From Trifolium pratense (Eukaryota; Streptophyta; Magnoliopsida; Fabales; Fabaceae): a stretch of DNA of 64,000 nucleotides. Made by a program: the position numbers and the translations under genes. The notes beneath the pieces were generated by a model. The model ran no database searches and was not told the DNA's origin. It worked only from the letters and a program-made list of their open reading frames with translations. Shown here in pieces: positions 1 to 12,600 of this stretch; positions within the stretch are counted from its first letter, which is position 1, and each line of letters starts with the position of its first letter. Where the stretch lies: the NCBI RefSeq assembly GCF_020283565.1, contig NC_060060.1, positions 34,348,001 through 34,412,000 on the forward strand. Direction: 5' to 3'.

Positions 1-1037
1 CAGCTCTTGGCCCAGTCCAGAACAATTTCTTAAATATTTTAGGAAATTAGATTGAAGGCACAACGATCAACGATGTTAATTGGCAATTTGAAGATAAAAA
101 TGGTTCTTTAAGAAGGTGGATAAAACTTTACCCTAGACAGTATCAACAATTAATCATAGCCATTTAGTGAAACTAAAATTTAAAGGTTGAGATTTCAAAT
201 TACTTTGATGGGTTGTTGTTGAAGTCAATATATCCATCCTTAACAAAAAAAATAGTAAAACTAAAAATAGTAAAACTAGAAGTATAATTGACGTGATCAA
301 CCTATAAAATAGTCGCTATAAAAAAAACATATATAAAGCTAAACACCATCAACATACGATCAACATATACATACACATACGTAATGCTACAAGATGGACG
401 GAAGTGGATAAGCAAAATTAAACTTAAGTTTCAGGTAAAAAAAAAAAAAGACTTACGAGGTTTTGACGAAAAAGCAGATGAAATATCAACGACAATGAGA
501 AAAAACTTCAACCACAAAAGCTACCTCTCCGAATCTCCTTAATCTGGGAATTTAAATAATAAGTTTAGAAGAGATTTTACTTCCCTCCTTTTTACTTCCC
601 CTTCTCACTCCACTATTTTATCCTAAATCAAACAGACTTTTATTTATAAAAATTGAATAAAATACATCAATTTTTTAACTTATTTTTAAGAAAATTTTCA
701 TTTAATATAATAGTAGTATGGTACTCAGCAGCTAATAGTAGTATAGTACTCCTTAAAAAGGAAGGATTTTATAAGAAAATTTCCATCTATTTTAATTTAC
801 TCATAGTCATTCCACCACGATAGACATTAGACAACTTATTTTGCGGCGAATGTTACACCCTAGCCTGTGAATTAATTAATTAATGGATAGAGATTAATTA
901 GAGATTATTTTGCGGCGCATATTCCACGTCAACTTATTTTACTGGTGACTCTATAATTAATTAATTAATGGATAGAGATTGTCACTGAAGTGACACGTAT
1001 TAACAATAGCACATTAAAATAAGGAAAATAATTACTA
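1..1037. other. AT-rich spacer, no gene seen
   Basis: No convincing coding signal on either strand. A degenerate direct duplication is visible: a stretch with TTTTGCGGCG followed by AATTAATTAATTAATGGATAGAGATT at about 838-890 recurs at about 908-980. The rest is low-complexity AT-rich DNA. Confidence 0.6.
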
Positions 1038-2547
1038 CTAGTATAACTTACCCGTGCTATCGCCCGGGTTAATGTTCTATGAAAAATATAGATCATTTTT
1101 TTTTCACACATGAAAAATATGGATTATTAAAATTTTAATATTGTGATTTTTTTAATTATTTGTAAAATTAATTTTATATTTAATGTAATAATTTATTTAA
1201 ATATGATAAATGATCCAAATTTTGGAGATTTTAAGGAGAAATGGTAGAACGGCGAGTGATACTTCACTCCTCGTTCCCAACCCACATGTTCGTATATTTG
1301 TTCTTTTATTTTCATAAAAAAAGGTCATTAAGCAAAAACTAATCTAACGGTTAATATATATTAGTTCTTAATCGTCATCTCTCTCCTTTAGACATTTGTT
1401 TTCTTCTGGAGTATTTTAGCCCATGCCCCCGTGTGAAAAAATTTCACATTTGTGTAATGAACAGTAGAATTATTTGTCATTTGCTTGACACAAAAAAAAT
1501 TTATATCATTTTTTTTATGCATATCTCATTTGTTAATGGTGCAAATTTTAAAAAATTTATCTATTTGTTTATCTTACAGTGATGTTTGGAAAATAAAAAC
1601 AAAGTAATACATGATATTATTACTTTTAATTCTTTCTTTTTTTATATATAAAATCATTGTTACTTTCCTTACTTTCAATTGATATTTATCGTATTTTTTA
1701 TATAATAAAATCTACAAATGTATGTCCCACCCCGTGTAAGTTATTTTTTGCTTAATACCTCCAAGTAGATTATTTTTTTATCAATACCCCCTATTGTAAT
1801 ATTATGTTTGGTATAAATCACTATGTAACTTTTTTTTATTAATAAAATTAATAAAATAATAAAATAAAATAGAAAAATAATCTATGAAGTCAATTACTTC
1901 ATTCCTTTTATATTTCAGACAATCACACCATTTTCTCTGTTCGATAAGTATGAAGTTTAAGAATAACTTTTTTTGTGAACAATTAAATTACTATTTTTAT
2001 TTTTTTTATAATCCTTTTAAGGTAAGTATTTTTGTTCAGTGAAGGTGAGAAGAGAAAATAGAGAAGGGGCGCTGAGACATTAAATGACCCTCACTCTTAC
2101 ATGTTGACCCGTATATATAGAAACTATAGTAGATTTTTGGTCCTTAATTTTTGAAATTTCCATACATTTCAGCATTGATTTAATTTAATCAATATATATT
2201 CCAAAAATGAGTTGGTCAATAATCAAAAGTTTCCATATGTAAAATTTCAATTGTATCAAAATATTAATATATCGACATTTGTTCATAAAACCTGATTGAA
2301 CAATTTCTATATTTATAATTGAGCACTAATGACTAAAGGAAAAAACATAGAAGAATGACATATCAACAAAATGAATTGAGAGATTGTCACGTGAGATTTT
2401 GACCGGTAAAATAAATGAGAGGACGCTACCTAAGAGAATGATGAATGAGAGGATGCCACATTGGATTAATAAAAATTAAAGTTCATAAGAAAGTGACACG
2501 TAGATTTGTTTCCTTGAGAAAAAACTCTTAAACATATAAATAATAGA
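1038..2547 (-). mobile_element. Candidate non-autonomous Helitron-like element
   Basis: Read on the minus strand, the segment begins with TCTATTATTTATATG directly after an A (2547) and ends with CTAG directly before a T (1041-1038). A short GC-rich hairpin with arms ACCCG and CGGGT lies about 7-10 bases inside the 3' end. A|TC at the 5' end and hairpin-CTRR|T at the 3' end are the Helitron hallmarks. No Rep/helicase ORF is present, so it would be non-autonomous. Pairing these particular ends is inference, because AT-rich TC starts are common by chance. Confidence 0.4.
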
Positions 2548-3058
2548 TTTTCCATCCCTTTTCACGGGATAATTTTCTTTTTTAATATTATTTATGTACT
2601 AGTATTTTGTTTTAAATATTAGTTGAGTAAATTAAAATAAATTAACTTGGTTTAAATTTTTTTGATGAAATTGACATAGTTTTTATTCTGATAGGTTTAT
2701 AATATTTATGTAAGAATACATTTTTTTACTAAAAACTTAGGTTATCATCTCGTTCTATAGAAATATTTAAATTATAAATTTTTTATGATGCCTGCCATAC
2801 TCCGTCAATTTTAAGCAATACATTCACCTTTTATTTCAATTGTGCAAACTTTTCGAATTAAAATAAGGTTAATTTTATTTTATTTTGTTGAATTTATATT
2901 ACTCCGTATTTATTATGTAACAAAAAAAAATAGGTTAAAGGATTTTTTTTTTGTTTGAATATTTTTAATTTGGTTTAATTTTGTTCAATTTATATTGTTA
3001 TTGGTGAAACAATTTATATAATTTATTAGTAAAAAAACAAAACAAAAATAGACACTCA
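2548..3058. other. AT-rich spacer
   Basis: Low-complexity AT-rich DNA with no gene. Fragments near 2795 and 2905 (ACTCCGT) look like half ends of Stowaway-type MITEs. Confidence 0.5.
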
Positions 3059-3660
3059 TCTATATCTATATTTATATATAAAGAGGATACAAAAAAATTT
3101 GGTGTAGACTTTTCATAATACCAACAGTACCATTGACTCTTTTTTTTTAAGAGCAAAAATCTTTTACTAACAAACTCATTGTAACATAAGACATTTTTTT
3201 TGACATAAGTTTGAAAAATAGAAAATATGGATCACACATACATACGTGCAGGGCCGGTTTTGGGCCAAGGCAACCAGACCTCCAGCCCAGGGCCTCCAAA
3301 ATATTGGGGCCTCAAAAAAAATTTTGGGCCCACATCATTAATATAATTGGTTAAGTATAGTTTGTAACATATAAACTTCCTAATCTAATCTATTGTAATG
3401 GTAGTGCGCACGGGGTCTAAGACTCCTACATGGAGAGGTCACCAGTTCGATGCTCTCCCAGTTATTTTTATTTATTTTTTTAATTGTTTTTATAAATGAT
3501 TATTTTTTATGTTTTTAATACTACTTACAATATAAATAAATGATGTTCTTTTTAAAAAAAATTATATTTTTTATTAGGTATTCATTTTTATTATTTGCTC
3601 CGGGTCTCCAAAATCTCGGAACCGGCCCTGCATACGTGGAACGTACTGTCTAGCCGCTAG
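3059..3660 (+). mobile_element. Helitron-like repeat, copy 1, split by a hAT insertion
   Basis: The 5' part (TATATATAAAGAGGATAC, then a block reading TTTTCATAATACCAACA) matches three further copies at 4.44-5.07 kb. The 3' part ends in CTAG followed by T at 3657-3661. The hAT-type element 3249-3630 interrupts the copy. Removing it with one target-site copy restores a unit comparable to the others. The Helitron assignment rests only on the A|TC start, the terminal hairpin and the CTAG|T end. Confidence 0.45.
3249..3630. mobile_element. Non-autonomous hAT-type transposon with perfect 8-bp TSD
   Basis: Terminal inverted repeats CAGGGCCGGTT at both ends (11 bp exact) are flanked by the perfect 8-bp direct repeat CATACGTG at 3241-3248 and 3631-3638. 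An 8-bp TSD with CAGGG-type termini is characteristic of the hAT superfamily. At 382 bp it encodes no transposase. The interior around 3400-3465 contains a tRNA-like box B (AGTTCGATGC), so a tRNA or SINE remnant may sit inside. Confidence 0.85.
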
Positions 3661-4440
3661 TATTAATATAAGCATGTAGACCCACATATTATAACTAAAT
3701 AATCGAGAATGTTAAAAGATTGATTTTTTTTATTTTTTTTTTGAAAATTTTTTGAAAAGGCAAAAAATTTATTAAACAAAAGTAATATGCACAAGAAATG
3801 CAAATTCACCAAACCAAGTGATACATAGTCAAAACATCAGGAGCAGCACCAAATCTTTCCTAGTACGTAACACAACTCAATTACTCCAACAAAACTAACA
3901 CCAGCCCACAATATCACAGCAACCGAGAAGAGAGCACCAATACTACGTTAGAGATTCAAAATGACACATCAATACTTTGTTTGAGAAGGTTTTTTTTCTT
4001 TTTTATAAATAATGGTTTATAGAAGATTCAATTGAATGTCATCTAAGTAAGTTCTTTAATTCAATAACACATAAGCAATTTCATGAGAACTCACAAGAGA
4101 GCTCCATGAGAATCTCGCTATGTATATAATAATAGAGATTTATGTGTTATTTAACTGTCGTTTTGATTTTTTAAATATATAATTTGTCAATTATATTATT
4201 TATCAATTACTCTTTTTTTTTTCAATAAAAATAATTAATGTTATATATTTGGAAAACTAGAGTTTGTTTGTTATGAAAGATAAGATATTAATTATTTTTT
4301 TGTACTTATCTTTCTTTTTTTTCACCACCGGTTTAATCCGGTTCAGTATCTTTTTTGTACTTATCCTTTTTTCTTTTTTTGAAAAGAATATTGAAAAGAG
4401 AAAATGTGTGAAAAAAATATGAATTTATCGTTAGATTAAA
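3661..4440. other. AT-rich spacer
   Basis: No gene or complete element recognised. The stretch is mostly short A and T runs. Confidence 0.5.
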
Positions 4441-5066
4441 ATATCTATATCTATTCTATCTATATCTATATCTATACTATATATAAAGAGGATACATGAG
4501 TTTTGGTGTGGATTTTTCATAATACCAACAATACCCTTGATTTTTCTTAGTAGCAACAAAAATCTTTTATTAGGCACATCTTTTTTTAGCGGTAAAAATA
4601 TTTTATTAACAAACAAATTCACCATAACATAAGACATTTTTTCTTTGGACATAAGTTAGACACAAGCAGACGCGGAACTGTCTAACCAGCTAGTACTATA
4701 TATAAAGAGAATATACGAGTTTTGGTGTAGACTTTTCATAATACCAACAATACCCTTTATTTTTTTAGTAGCAACAAAAATCTTTTATTAACAAACTCAC
4801 CATAACATAAAATCATTTTTTTTTAGTAGGAAAAATCTTTTATTAACAAACTGACCATGACATAAGCATTTTTTTTACATAAGTTAGACACAGGCGCGTG
4901 CGGAACGCGCCTACCTGGCCATCTAAAAGAGGATACAAAATATTTTGGTGCGGACTTTTCATAATACCAACAATACCCTTGATTTTTTTTAGCAACAAAA
5001 AAAATTTATTAACAAATTGACCATAACATAAGACATTTTTTTAGCAGCAAAAATATTTTATTAACA
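4441..5066 (+). repeat. Three head-to-tail Helitron-like repeat units (copies 2-4)
   Basis: Three adjacent units start at about 4477, 4694 and 4922. Each carries TATATAAAGAG or AAAGAGGATAC, then TTTTCATAATACCAACAATA, then CTTTTATTAACAAAC. Copy 2 ends with a small hairpin (AGAC...GTCT) and CTAG|T at 4690-4694. Copy 3 ends with a perfect 6-bp GC stem (GGCGCG...CGCGCC, about 4894-4912) and CTAA. Copy 4 breaks off where the RNase H-like fragment begins. They are related to copy 1 at 3059. Confidence 0.6.
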
Positions 5067-5262
5067 ATGGCGATGGGAGAGTGTCTCGATTAAATCCAAA
5101 GATGCACTTAACCCGAGAGTTTCGCCGTCAAAAATGTTGTGGGAGCCTCTAACTACCCTCGTCGCAGCTCAGACACACGTCCCTACCTCTATCCTCAACA
5201 CGATCCCTAAACCCCAACGGCCATCATCACAAGGATGAGCATCCACGTTAAGCTTTAGGGCG
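5067..5262 (-). pseudogene. RNase H-like (RVT_3 type) fragment with an internal stop
   Basis: Translated on the minus strand from about 5255, this reads KLNVDAHPCDD then GRWGLGIVLR, an in-frame TGA, then AATRVVRG and DGETLGLSASLDLIETL. That is the layout of plant-type RNase H domains found at the C-terminus of LINE ORF2 and in stand-alone relics: NVDA strand, GxGxVxR strand, and acidic E/AL helix. No flanking reverse transcriptase sequence is seen. It abuts copy 4 of the Helitron-like repeat, so it may be a captured piece or the host site of that repeat. Confidence 0.6.
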
Positions 5263-5746
5263 CCATTGGTCAGATGAGTCCAGTAAATGTCGTTACTGCA
5301 AGATCGAGTATCAGAGGAGTTTGAAGGATTTTGCTCACGGATCTATACTCCATGGAAGACAACAAAATATTTGTTTTTAATTCATAATTTTCTTGTTATA
5401 ATAGATTCATTAAATGATAAAAAAAAGACAACACAAAAAAATTAAATTCAAATTAAAATATTTTGTTGTTATTGGGGATCGAACCGTGTCCCATCAGCTT
5501 GTAAAGAGAAGCACGTAGGTGTCACATTGAATTAAATTATTGAAAGAATGACACTTTTGAATTTGTTCCTTGAAAAGAAAAATTGAGAATGAGAAAGTGT
5601 ACTTTTTGTTTTAAACAATGTATTGATAATTGATAAATATTAAAAATCGCATAATTAATATTTATCATTGATATTTAAAACGTTACGACAAATATGTATT
5701 TTTTTTTTGTGCTTAATTGTATTTTTGGTTTATTTAATTTATCTTA

Positions 5747-5944
5747 TGGTTCGTCTGGCCCAACTTTTTTTAGAGCTTATGCAATATAAATTAGATTTTA
5801 TGCTATTTTATAAGTTTACAATAGTGAAAATTGTAAATTTATAAACTATTTTATGATAAACTACCTTGACAAACTTATAATAATATATAAAAATTGCATA
5901 AGCTATTTGCATAAGCTCTAAAAAAAGTTGGGTCAAACGCGCCC
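5747..5944. mobile_element. Foldback MITE, Harbinger-like, 3-bp TSD TTA
   Basis: The arms pair almost completely: CCCAACTTTTTTTAGAGCTT near 5760 and its reverse complement near 5910-5935. TTA flanks both sides (5744-5746 and 5945-5947), matching the TWA preference of PIF/Harbinger elements. The outer 15 bases of the two ends differ at several positions, so it is an old copy. No coding capacity. Confidence 0.6.
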
Positions 5945-5947
5945 TTA

Positions 5948-6631
5948 CTCACAAAAATAGTTTCCTATTTTAAAATCAAACTTTTATCTTTATTTTCATA
6001 TTTGTTGCAATTTTGGTCCAAATTCATAATTTTATTCTAAAAATTATGATTTTTGGCATGATAAAATGTGATTTTATTATCTTTAACATTTAATATAAAA
6101 ATGAAATATCACATTTGAGTTCAAAATTCACATTTTTTCACATTAAAATCCGTCAGTTTTAAGGCAAAAACAAAAAAAAAATATAAAAATATGAGAGAAA
6201 GAAATGCAATTAAATTTGTTTTTTGTTTTTTCTTTTCATAATGGATAGGTAATAATGTCCGTGTAAATTAATATAGGCAATCGGTGGGATTGGGATACTG
6301 GATACATACGGTCTATTTACCTTTCCCTTTGCTTTGTCTTTTGCCTGAACAATCAGAGACAGACATCCATTCATCCATCCCAAAAAGTAAAACAAAATAA
6401 AACAAACAGAGAGATCATCGATAAGCGACAAAAACACACACACACACACACTCTCCCGTTCGTGCGCGGTTGTATTTTGAATCCATTCGAACGAACATCT
6501 TTCTTTGGATCCATCCCCCGTGTATAGTTACTGATCTCTACGTACTTTTTTTACCCTAATTAATAATTGGATCCGGCGGCGGCAGCGGCATTGTGTTGTT
6601 GTTGTTGTTGTGGTGATTTAGATTGAATTGG
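5948..6631. promoter_or_regulatory. Upstream region and probable 5' leader of the GT14-like gene
   Basis: No ORF of note. From about 6420 the composition shifts to mixed sequence with a (CA)n run at 6433-6450, consistent with a 5' leader ahead of the ATG at 6632. I cannot place a TATA box or transcription start with confidence. Confidence 0.35.
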
Positions 6632-8122
6632 ATGGCGAGAATGCGAGGAGGAGGAGGAGGAGGAGGAGGTGAAGAGAGTGGAGGAGGAGGAGGAGAACAG
6701 AGAGAGAGAGATCCGAAGCACTCTGGTTTGGTAAGATTGGTACAAATAGTAACGATGTTGGTTGTTTTTGCTGGCGGTGTCGTCATCGGTTTAACAACCA
6801 CTTCTCACATTCACTACTTCAATACTAATTATAATAATAACAATAACTACCTTCATTTCATTTCCCAACAACCTTCTTCCACTGCTGGTGTCTTCAATCA
6901 CATTGATGATGATATTATTGATACCCTCCAACAACAACAACCCAACAACTGTAACTGTAATTGTACAACTAATAATAATAATGAACCACCTCCAACTCCT
7001 TCACCTCTTCCGGTGGTGGTGGTGGAGGAGTATGAAGAGGATATGTTGGAGTCTTTTGTTCATCCATCCAACATCACCCACACCTTATCTGACGACCAAC
7101 TTTTCTGGAGGGCTTCCTTGGTTCCCACGAAACATAACTACCCATACGCTCGTGTACCCAAACTTGCTTTCATGTTCCTTACTAGGGGACCTTTGCCCTT
7201 GTTGCCTCTCTGGGAGAGATTCTTTCAAGGCCACTCCCATCTCTTCAACATTTATATCCACGCTCCTCCTGGTTACCTTCTCAACGTCTCTCATTCTTCC
7301 CCATTTTATCGACGCAACATTCCAAGTCAGGTACCTATTGCTTTTCTGCATTCATATTATTATGCTCTTTGTCTCTTCTTTCCAGAACCAATCAAACCTA
7401 TATTTCTTACTGCTTAATTTTGTTTTTTATATATATGTAATATGCAGCATCTCAGAGTACTCTATTTCTGATATTGACAGGTTGTTTCCTGGGGAACAGT
7501 TACACTGGCCGATGCTGAGAGGCGGCTTCTAGCAAATGCACTGCTGGACTTTTCAAATGAGCGATTTGTTCTCCTCTCAGAGAGTTGCATCCCTGTCTAC
7601 AACTTCCCTACTGTTTACAGATATCTCATTGATTCTGCACACAGCTTTGTTGAGTCATATGATGATCCTTCCCGTTACGGTCGAGGCCGCTACAGCCGCA
7701 ATATGCTACCTGATATTCAGCTTAAACACTGGCGCAAAGGCTCTCAATGGTTTGAACTCAACCGTGCTCTCGCTGTTTATATAGTCTCTGACACCCAATA
7801 CTTTTCCCTCTTCCGTAAATACTGTAAGCCTGCTTGCTACCCAGACGAACACTACATTCCAACCTTCCTTAATATGTTCCATGGTTCTCTTAATTCAAAC
7901 AGAACAGTCACATGGGTCGACTGGTCAATGCTTGGTCCTCATCCGGCAACCTACGGGAGGGATAATATAACCGTCAGTTTTATACAGGCTATAAGGAACA
8001 ATGGATCCCTTTGTCGATATAACTCAGATATGACTTCCATTTGTTACCTCTTTGCTCGCAAGTTTGATCCCAGTGCATTGGAGCCGTTGCTTAACCTCTC
8101 TTCAGAAGTCATGAACTTTTAA
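6632..8122 (+). CDS. Core-2/I-branching beta-1,6-N-acetylglucosaminyltransferase family protein (GT14-like)
   Basis: Two exons, 6632-7330 and 7481-8122, flank a 150-bp GT-AG intron and give 446 aa. The start is the ATG at 6632; the open frame extends upstream only by non-ATG codons. The protein has a short cytosolic tail with a poly-Gly run encoded by GGA repeats (residues 6-21), a single membrane anchor (about 33-54), an Asn/Gln/Pro-rich stem (about 65-135), and a lumenal catalytic domain from about 177 (KLAFMFLTRGPLPLLPLWE) to the end. Family motifs include LLSESCIPVYNF (264-275), RYGRGRYSRNMLPDI and CYPDEHYIPT (352-361). Plant members of this family (PF02485) are predicted Golgi type II glycosyltransferases whose substrates are mostly unknown. 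The acceptor here cannot be told from sequence. All recognised motifs are intact. Confidence 0.93.
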
Positions 8123-9688
8123 TTTTCTCTATTCATTTATAACTCGTTCTTTTAGTTGTAGTCCCTAGATTGCGGTAGTGGATTATTTCACAACTTCAGT
8201 AACAAATCATTTTGCATTGGTAGAGATATCTGTACAGGTATTGTTAGAGAATTTGGGTTCTCTGCTAGAGATTATCATATTCTTGCAGAAATTAACTGCA
8301 TTTTATTCCTTCCAAGAAGGAATCTATCAATACAGAAATTTTATATTTTCACCAACTCTCAATTCCTTGTGGTTTTTTGGGTTATATCTTCAGTTTCCAA
8401 TACTGCCAGTACACAGTTAAATGCACTCTGAGAAATTAACAACTTTAATCATATTGTGCTTTTCTGTGTGTGTGTGTGTGTGTTTGATGAAGACGAGTAG
8501 AATAGAAAAAGAAAAGAAAAACAATATGAATTGTTTATGACAGACAGCACATGCTACTATTACATATACCATCCACGTTTATTTATACCTTATAATACAA
8601 ATATCTCCATTTTTTAAGATTGGTGAATCATAACAATGCTAATATATCTTACGTTAATCTATCAGACTAAGGGTGATTGTGTGGACTTCACAACTATAAA
8701 ACAACTTCACTGAATGCTTAAAATCCACTTCATGGTTCATAAACAACTTCAGGAACTTCAAATAAGCTAAATGACAGCACATTCATTTATCATTACTTTG
8801 GCAGTATGTGCACCCGCCGGAACATAAAACAAGGGAAAAGGCTGTATGGGAACAAAAGGATTGGGAACTGCTTTCTTGAAGGGAACCAAAAGACAAGACA
8901 ACCCGCAAATTTTTAAAATAGAGAACATGGAGATCAATCTGAAAAGGGAGTAATTCTGTTTCTTCTTTTCTTTCTCTTTCTTTCTTTCTTTTCACGGCAG
9001 ATTTTTGGTAAATGAGAAAATAGATGGGTGTGATTTATTTACATAAACTTTAGGGAAGGTCACTGCAATTTGCCTATAACTATTAATATGAATATAAACT
9101 TTATGGAGATCAATCTGAAAAGGGATTTTGTCTAATAGTAAATAGACAGACCATGAAACCAAGTGTCCCCGGATTCAAACCTCCAAACTATATTTCACTG
9201 TCGATTTGGATACTGTGGTACATCAAACAAAACATTTCAGCTGAACGGTTCCAACCCAAAGTAGCAAGAAATAACACCGACAATAATACCTAACTAGATT
9301 TTAGAGCTGAGAAAATTTGAATCATCAAAATCCAAATAATAACGTTCGATAACATATTGTTCGACAAAGTAACCTATTTTACATTGACCAAAAAAAAAAA
9401 ACAACTATGAACTAACACTTTTTCTGTCACTCCTCCTATTAGCACCTCTATACCACCACTTCTATGTACACCAATATTTAAGTGAATGAATGAATAACTT
9501 AATCACAAACGGAAAGTAGAATAGTTCCTGTAAAATCTTTGAGACATCAAACCAAAATAGCAAAATCAGACTGGAAACTAAAATCACACGTTTTTATTCA
9601 TCAAAATCTGATATGATGTATGCGACTTTGGTCAGTTGGAAACGTTGACCGTGAACTTGGATTTTGATAAGAAACCTCATAAAACTGA
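8123..9688. other. 3' flanks of the convergent GT14-like and DUF707 genes
   Basis: These two genes converge here. The stretch holds the presumed 3' untranslated regions, a (TG)n microsatellite at 8467-8483, and a CTTT-rich run at about 8965-8990. I see no further gene. Confidence 0.5.
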
Positions 9689-12600
9689 CTAATGGCTAGT
9701 CTGATTTTGATGTTGTTCATATGGATCAATCCAACATTGGTCCTTCTCTGCTGCATCTTTCCATCTTTTGCCAAAAACCTGCATTTCAATATATGACTGC
9801 ATCCTCACCTGAAATCATGTAGTAGATTCCTTTCTTAATTAAAGGGCTGCATCATGTGTTTAAATCTACATTATACGTCATAAACATACTTACTTTAGGT
9901 CTATCACTCTCTCTACGGGAATTTGACGACGTCTGCAAACCAAAAGACAGACCCTTTGTTAATTAATAGTTTAGACTGCCAGTTAAAACAAATGTAAATG
10001 TACATTCATCAGCACACAAATGAGTTTTCAAACATTTTAAAGTTGATATGTTGCCAACTTGAACTAAAAGAAGTGATTACTATTGGATGATAATTCTTCA
10101 ACAAGATGAAGTTTAACTCAACAAGATGAAGTGAATACTGCACATGGTGTTTATAGAGATAAAGTAAACATTGTCATTTGACATAAAAAACTGAAATCAC
10201 TTGCCTCATTGTCATTAGATCCCCCAAGAGTGGGCAGGCCAAGATGAACTATGTATTCAGAATCCACCACACCGACATTTCTCATTCTATCGCCCTGAAA
10301 TATTGTTGAGAGATGAACAACCACACTGGAAGGATGTAGATATGCAATGAATAAAGCAAGTTACCTGTGCACAATAACCGAGCTGTCTATCCAGTCCCCA
10401 GGCATGGATTAAGTCATTCTGTAGATTGAAAGATGATTAGATTAGACCAACATTATTAAAGAAACCATGCAGAATCGAAAGATTTGACAAGCCTTTTGTT
10501 TGCATTTGTAAGAAAAACAATGTGATTTAAAATCATGGATTAGGACACATTGTTTTACCCCGAAATGAGCTTATATATATATGAAAAGACAGTGGTTTCT
10601 TCTAAAGCACATAATGTTAATTGTTAGCAACCTTACTAGAGTAACCAAAAAAAGTTGAAAATTTTCATGATATGGTTGGTACTAAGTTGACTTGGTTGCT
10701 TTCGAAAAAAAGTTGACTTGGTTAATTGGTTTTTCTTATCCATACCTGGATCATATGCCATACACATTGCCAAGATTTTTTAGAAAACACCGGTGCCATC
10801 ATTTCCACCCACCTGCAAAACAAGTTCTTTACATACTAAATAAAAAATTATATTTAACATCTCAAATGATTTAATGATGGAGCTAAAAGAAAATCACACA
10901 TGATAGTGCAATTGTTTACCCTAAGCAAGGAGGAGCTGTGCTATTGTCATCACACCTTCCGCTACCTTTTAGCTTATAATACCTTCTGTACAGACACATC
11001 ATAATACCAACAGTAAGTTTTAGCAATTGTTTTCAAATAAAAAAGTAACTACTCAAAAAATTCAATCCAACATGTAGGCATCAATCAATATACAATCCAG
11101 GAGTCAGGAGATAAATTATTTGAGGGAACTGTAAATTAGTTGAATGAATGGTAGAAAAACTCATTGTAAAAGTACAGTTAAATAAATATGAAAAGTTTTT
11201 GCGCAACATGTTCTTCAGCACTTGCACATTTGACAGAGGTGCTTCTTAGGTCTGTGTGAGTGTGTGCACATATATATTCTAAAATATAACCCGAAAACTA
11301 ACAAGGAACAGTCTAATAAAGTAATAATCTAGTTCATTAATTGAGTACTGCATTGGTTATGTCATAATAAGGATGTAGATCTTCCAAATGAACGCTGTTG
11401 CTAATATATACAGCTAGACAGAGGTGAGAGGAAATGAGGTTAACCTGTGCACTTTTGATCTTGCTTTACGAACTGTCAGTGGGTGATGTATTTCTGATTT
11501 ACCAGGATCCAGTGCAGGCTGTGATATCTCTAGTCCTTCTTCTTTAACAATAGATAAATACCTAACCAGATAATCAACAAATCAAAACACGGGGCATAAA
11601 ATGATCACCATTTAAAAAAAGAAGAATCAGCAACATATCAAATATAGTCATTGCCAACTAAAAATTCAATTTAGTATTATGATCTGACTCTCCTTGCCAC
11701 AACTGGTTGTTGTAGGGTTTATAGTTATGTTATGTGCAAGGTCTCAGCAGTGAACTGTAAGCTGATAGGACTCGATCTCGATTACGATTAAACATTAGGA
11801 TAAATATAGAGCAGAAAAAACAATTGTTGTTATATTGATAATCCAATAGAATCAAATGATTCTATGGCTGAATCACACTATAAGATTGAATGATAAAATG
11901 CAGAAAATGTTAAGATAGGCTAGGTAGTTCGAGACACCTAGAATCTCCCAAGTAGAGTGACTACTAAAATCATTGCATAATTCCCTACTCAACATTCTTT
12001 CATCTTATAACCATCAGATCTAGATCTACTTTTCCTTTCCTCACTAAATAAGGAAACATTCTTATAAGGGAATGATTCGTTTTATTCCTCTGCCCATGTT
12101 TCCTTTTATAAACCATGTCATAACTATCATAAGCCAATGAGTTTAACAAAGAAATTCAATTTATCCACCAACGGTGATGAAACATGGAATCCCTTAACCC
12201 AAAAAACCCGCATTGGTTCATGCAAGCAAGTGACATAAAAAGTAAGAATTGTGCGTTGCAAATGCATATCTACTAAAAAGAAAATTTAATAAGACAAGCA
12301 CAAGTGTCTTTCTTACCTCTGTGGATCAAAATTATCAACAAGAAGGTCCTCATCCCAGAGAAATATATAATTGTAGTCAGCAACTATGTCTGGATGCAAG
12401 AATCGTTTTGCAAACCACCTATGTCATCCATCATAGAGAGAATTAGTTAGTTAGTTTGTTTAATATATAGTTACAGATGTAGCTAGGAGGAGTATATGAT
12501 TACAGATTAACATATATATACTACTCCGTCCCAAAATATAAGCAAAAGGAGGTCAACAAAAGTGAATGTATCTGGACTAAATTTTAAACCAAATACATCA

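Noticed and set aside
3395..3470. tRNA-like sequence inside the hAT element
   Set aside because: A possible B box (AGTTCGATGC) but no foldable cloverleaf. Too decayed to annotate separately.
6556..6801. Antisense proline-rich frame opposite the first exon of the GT14-like gene
   Set aside because: It is the complement of GGA-repeat codons for poly-Gly. It has no domain and overlaps a clearly coding exon.
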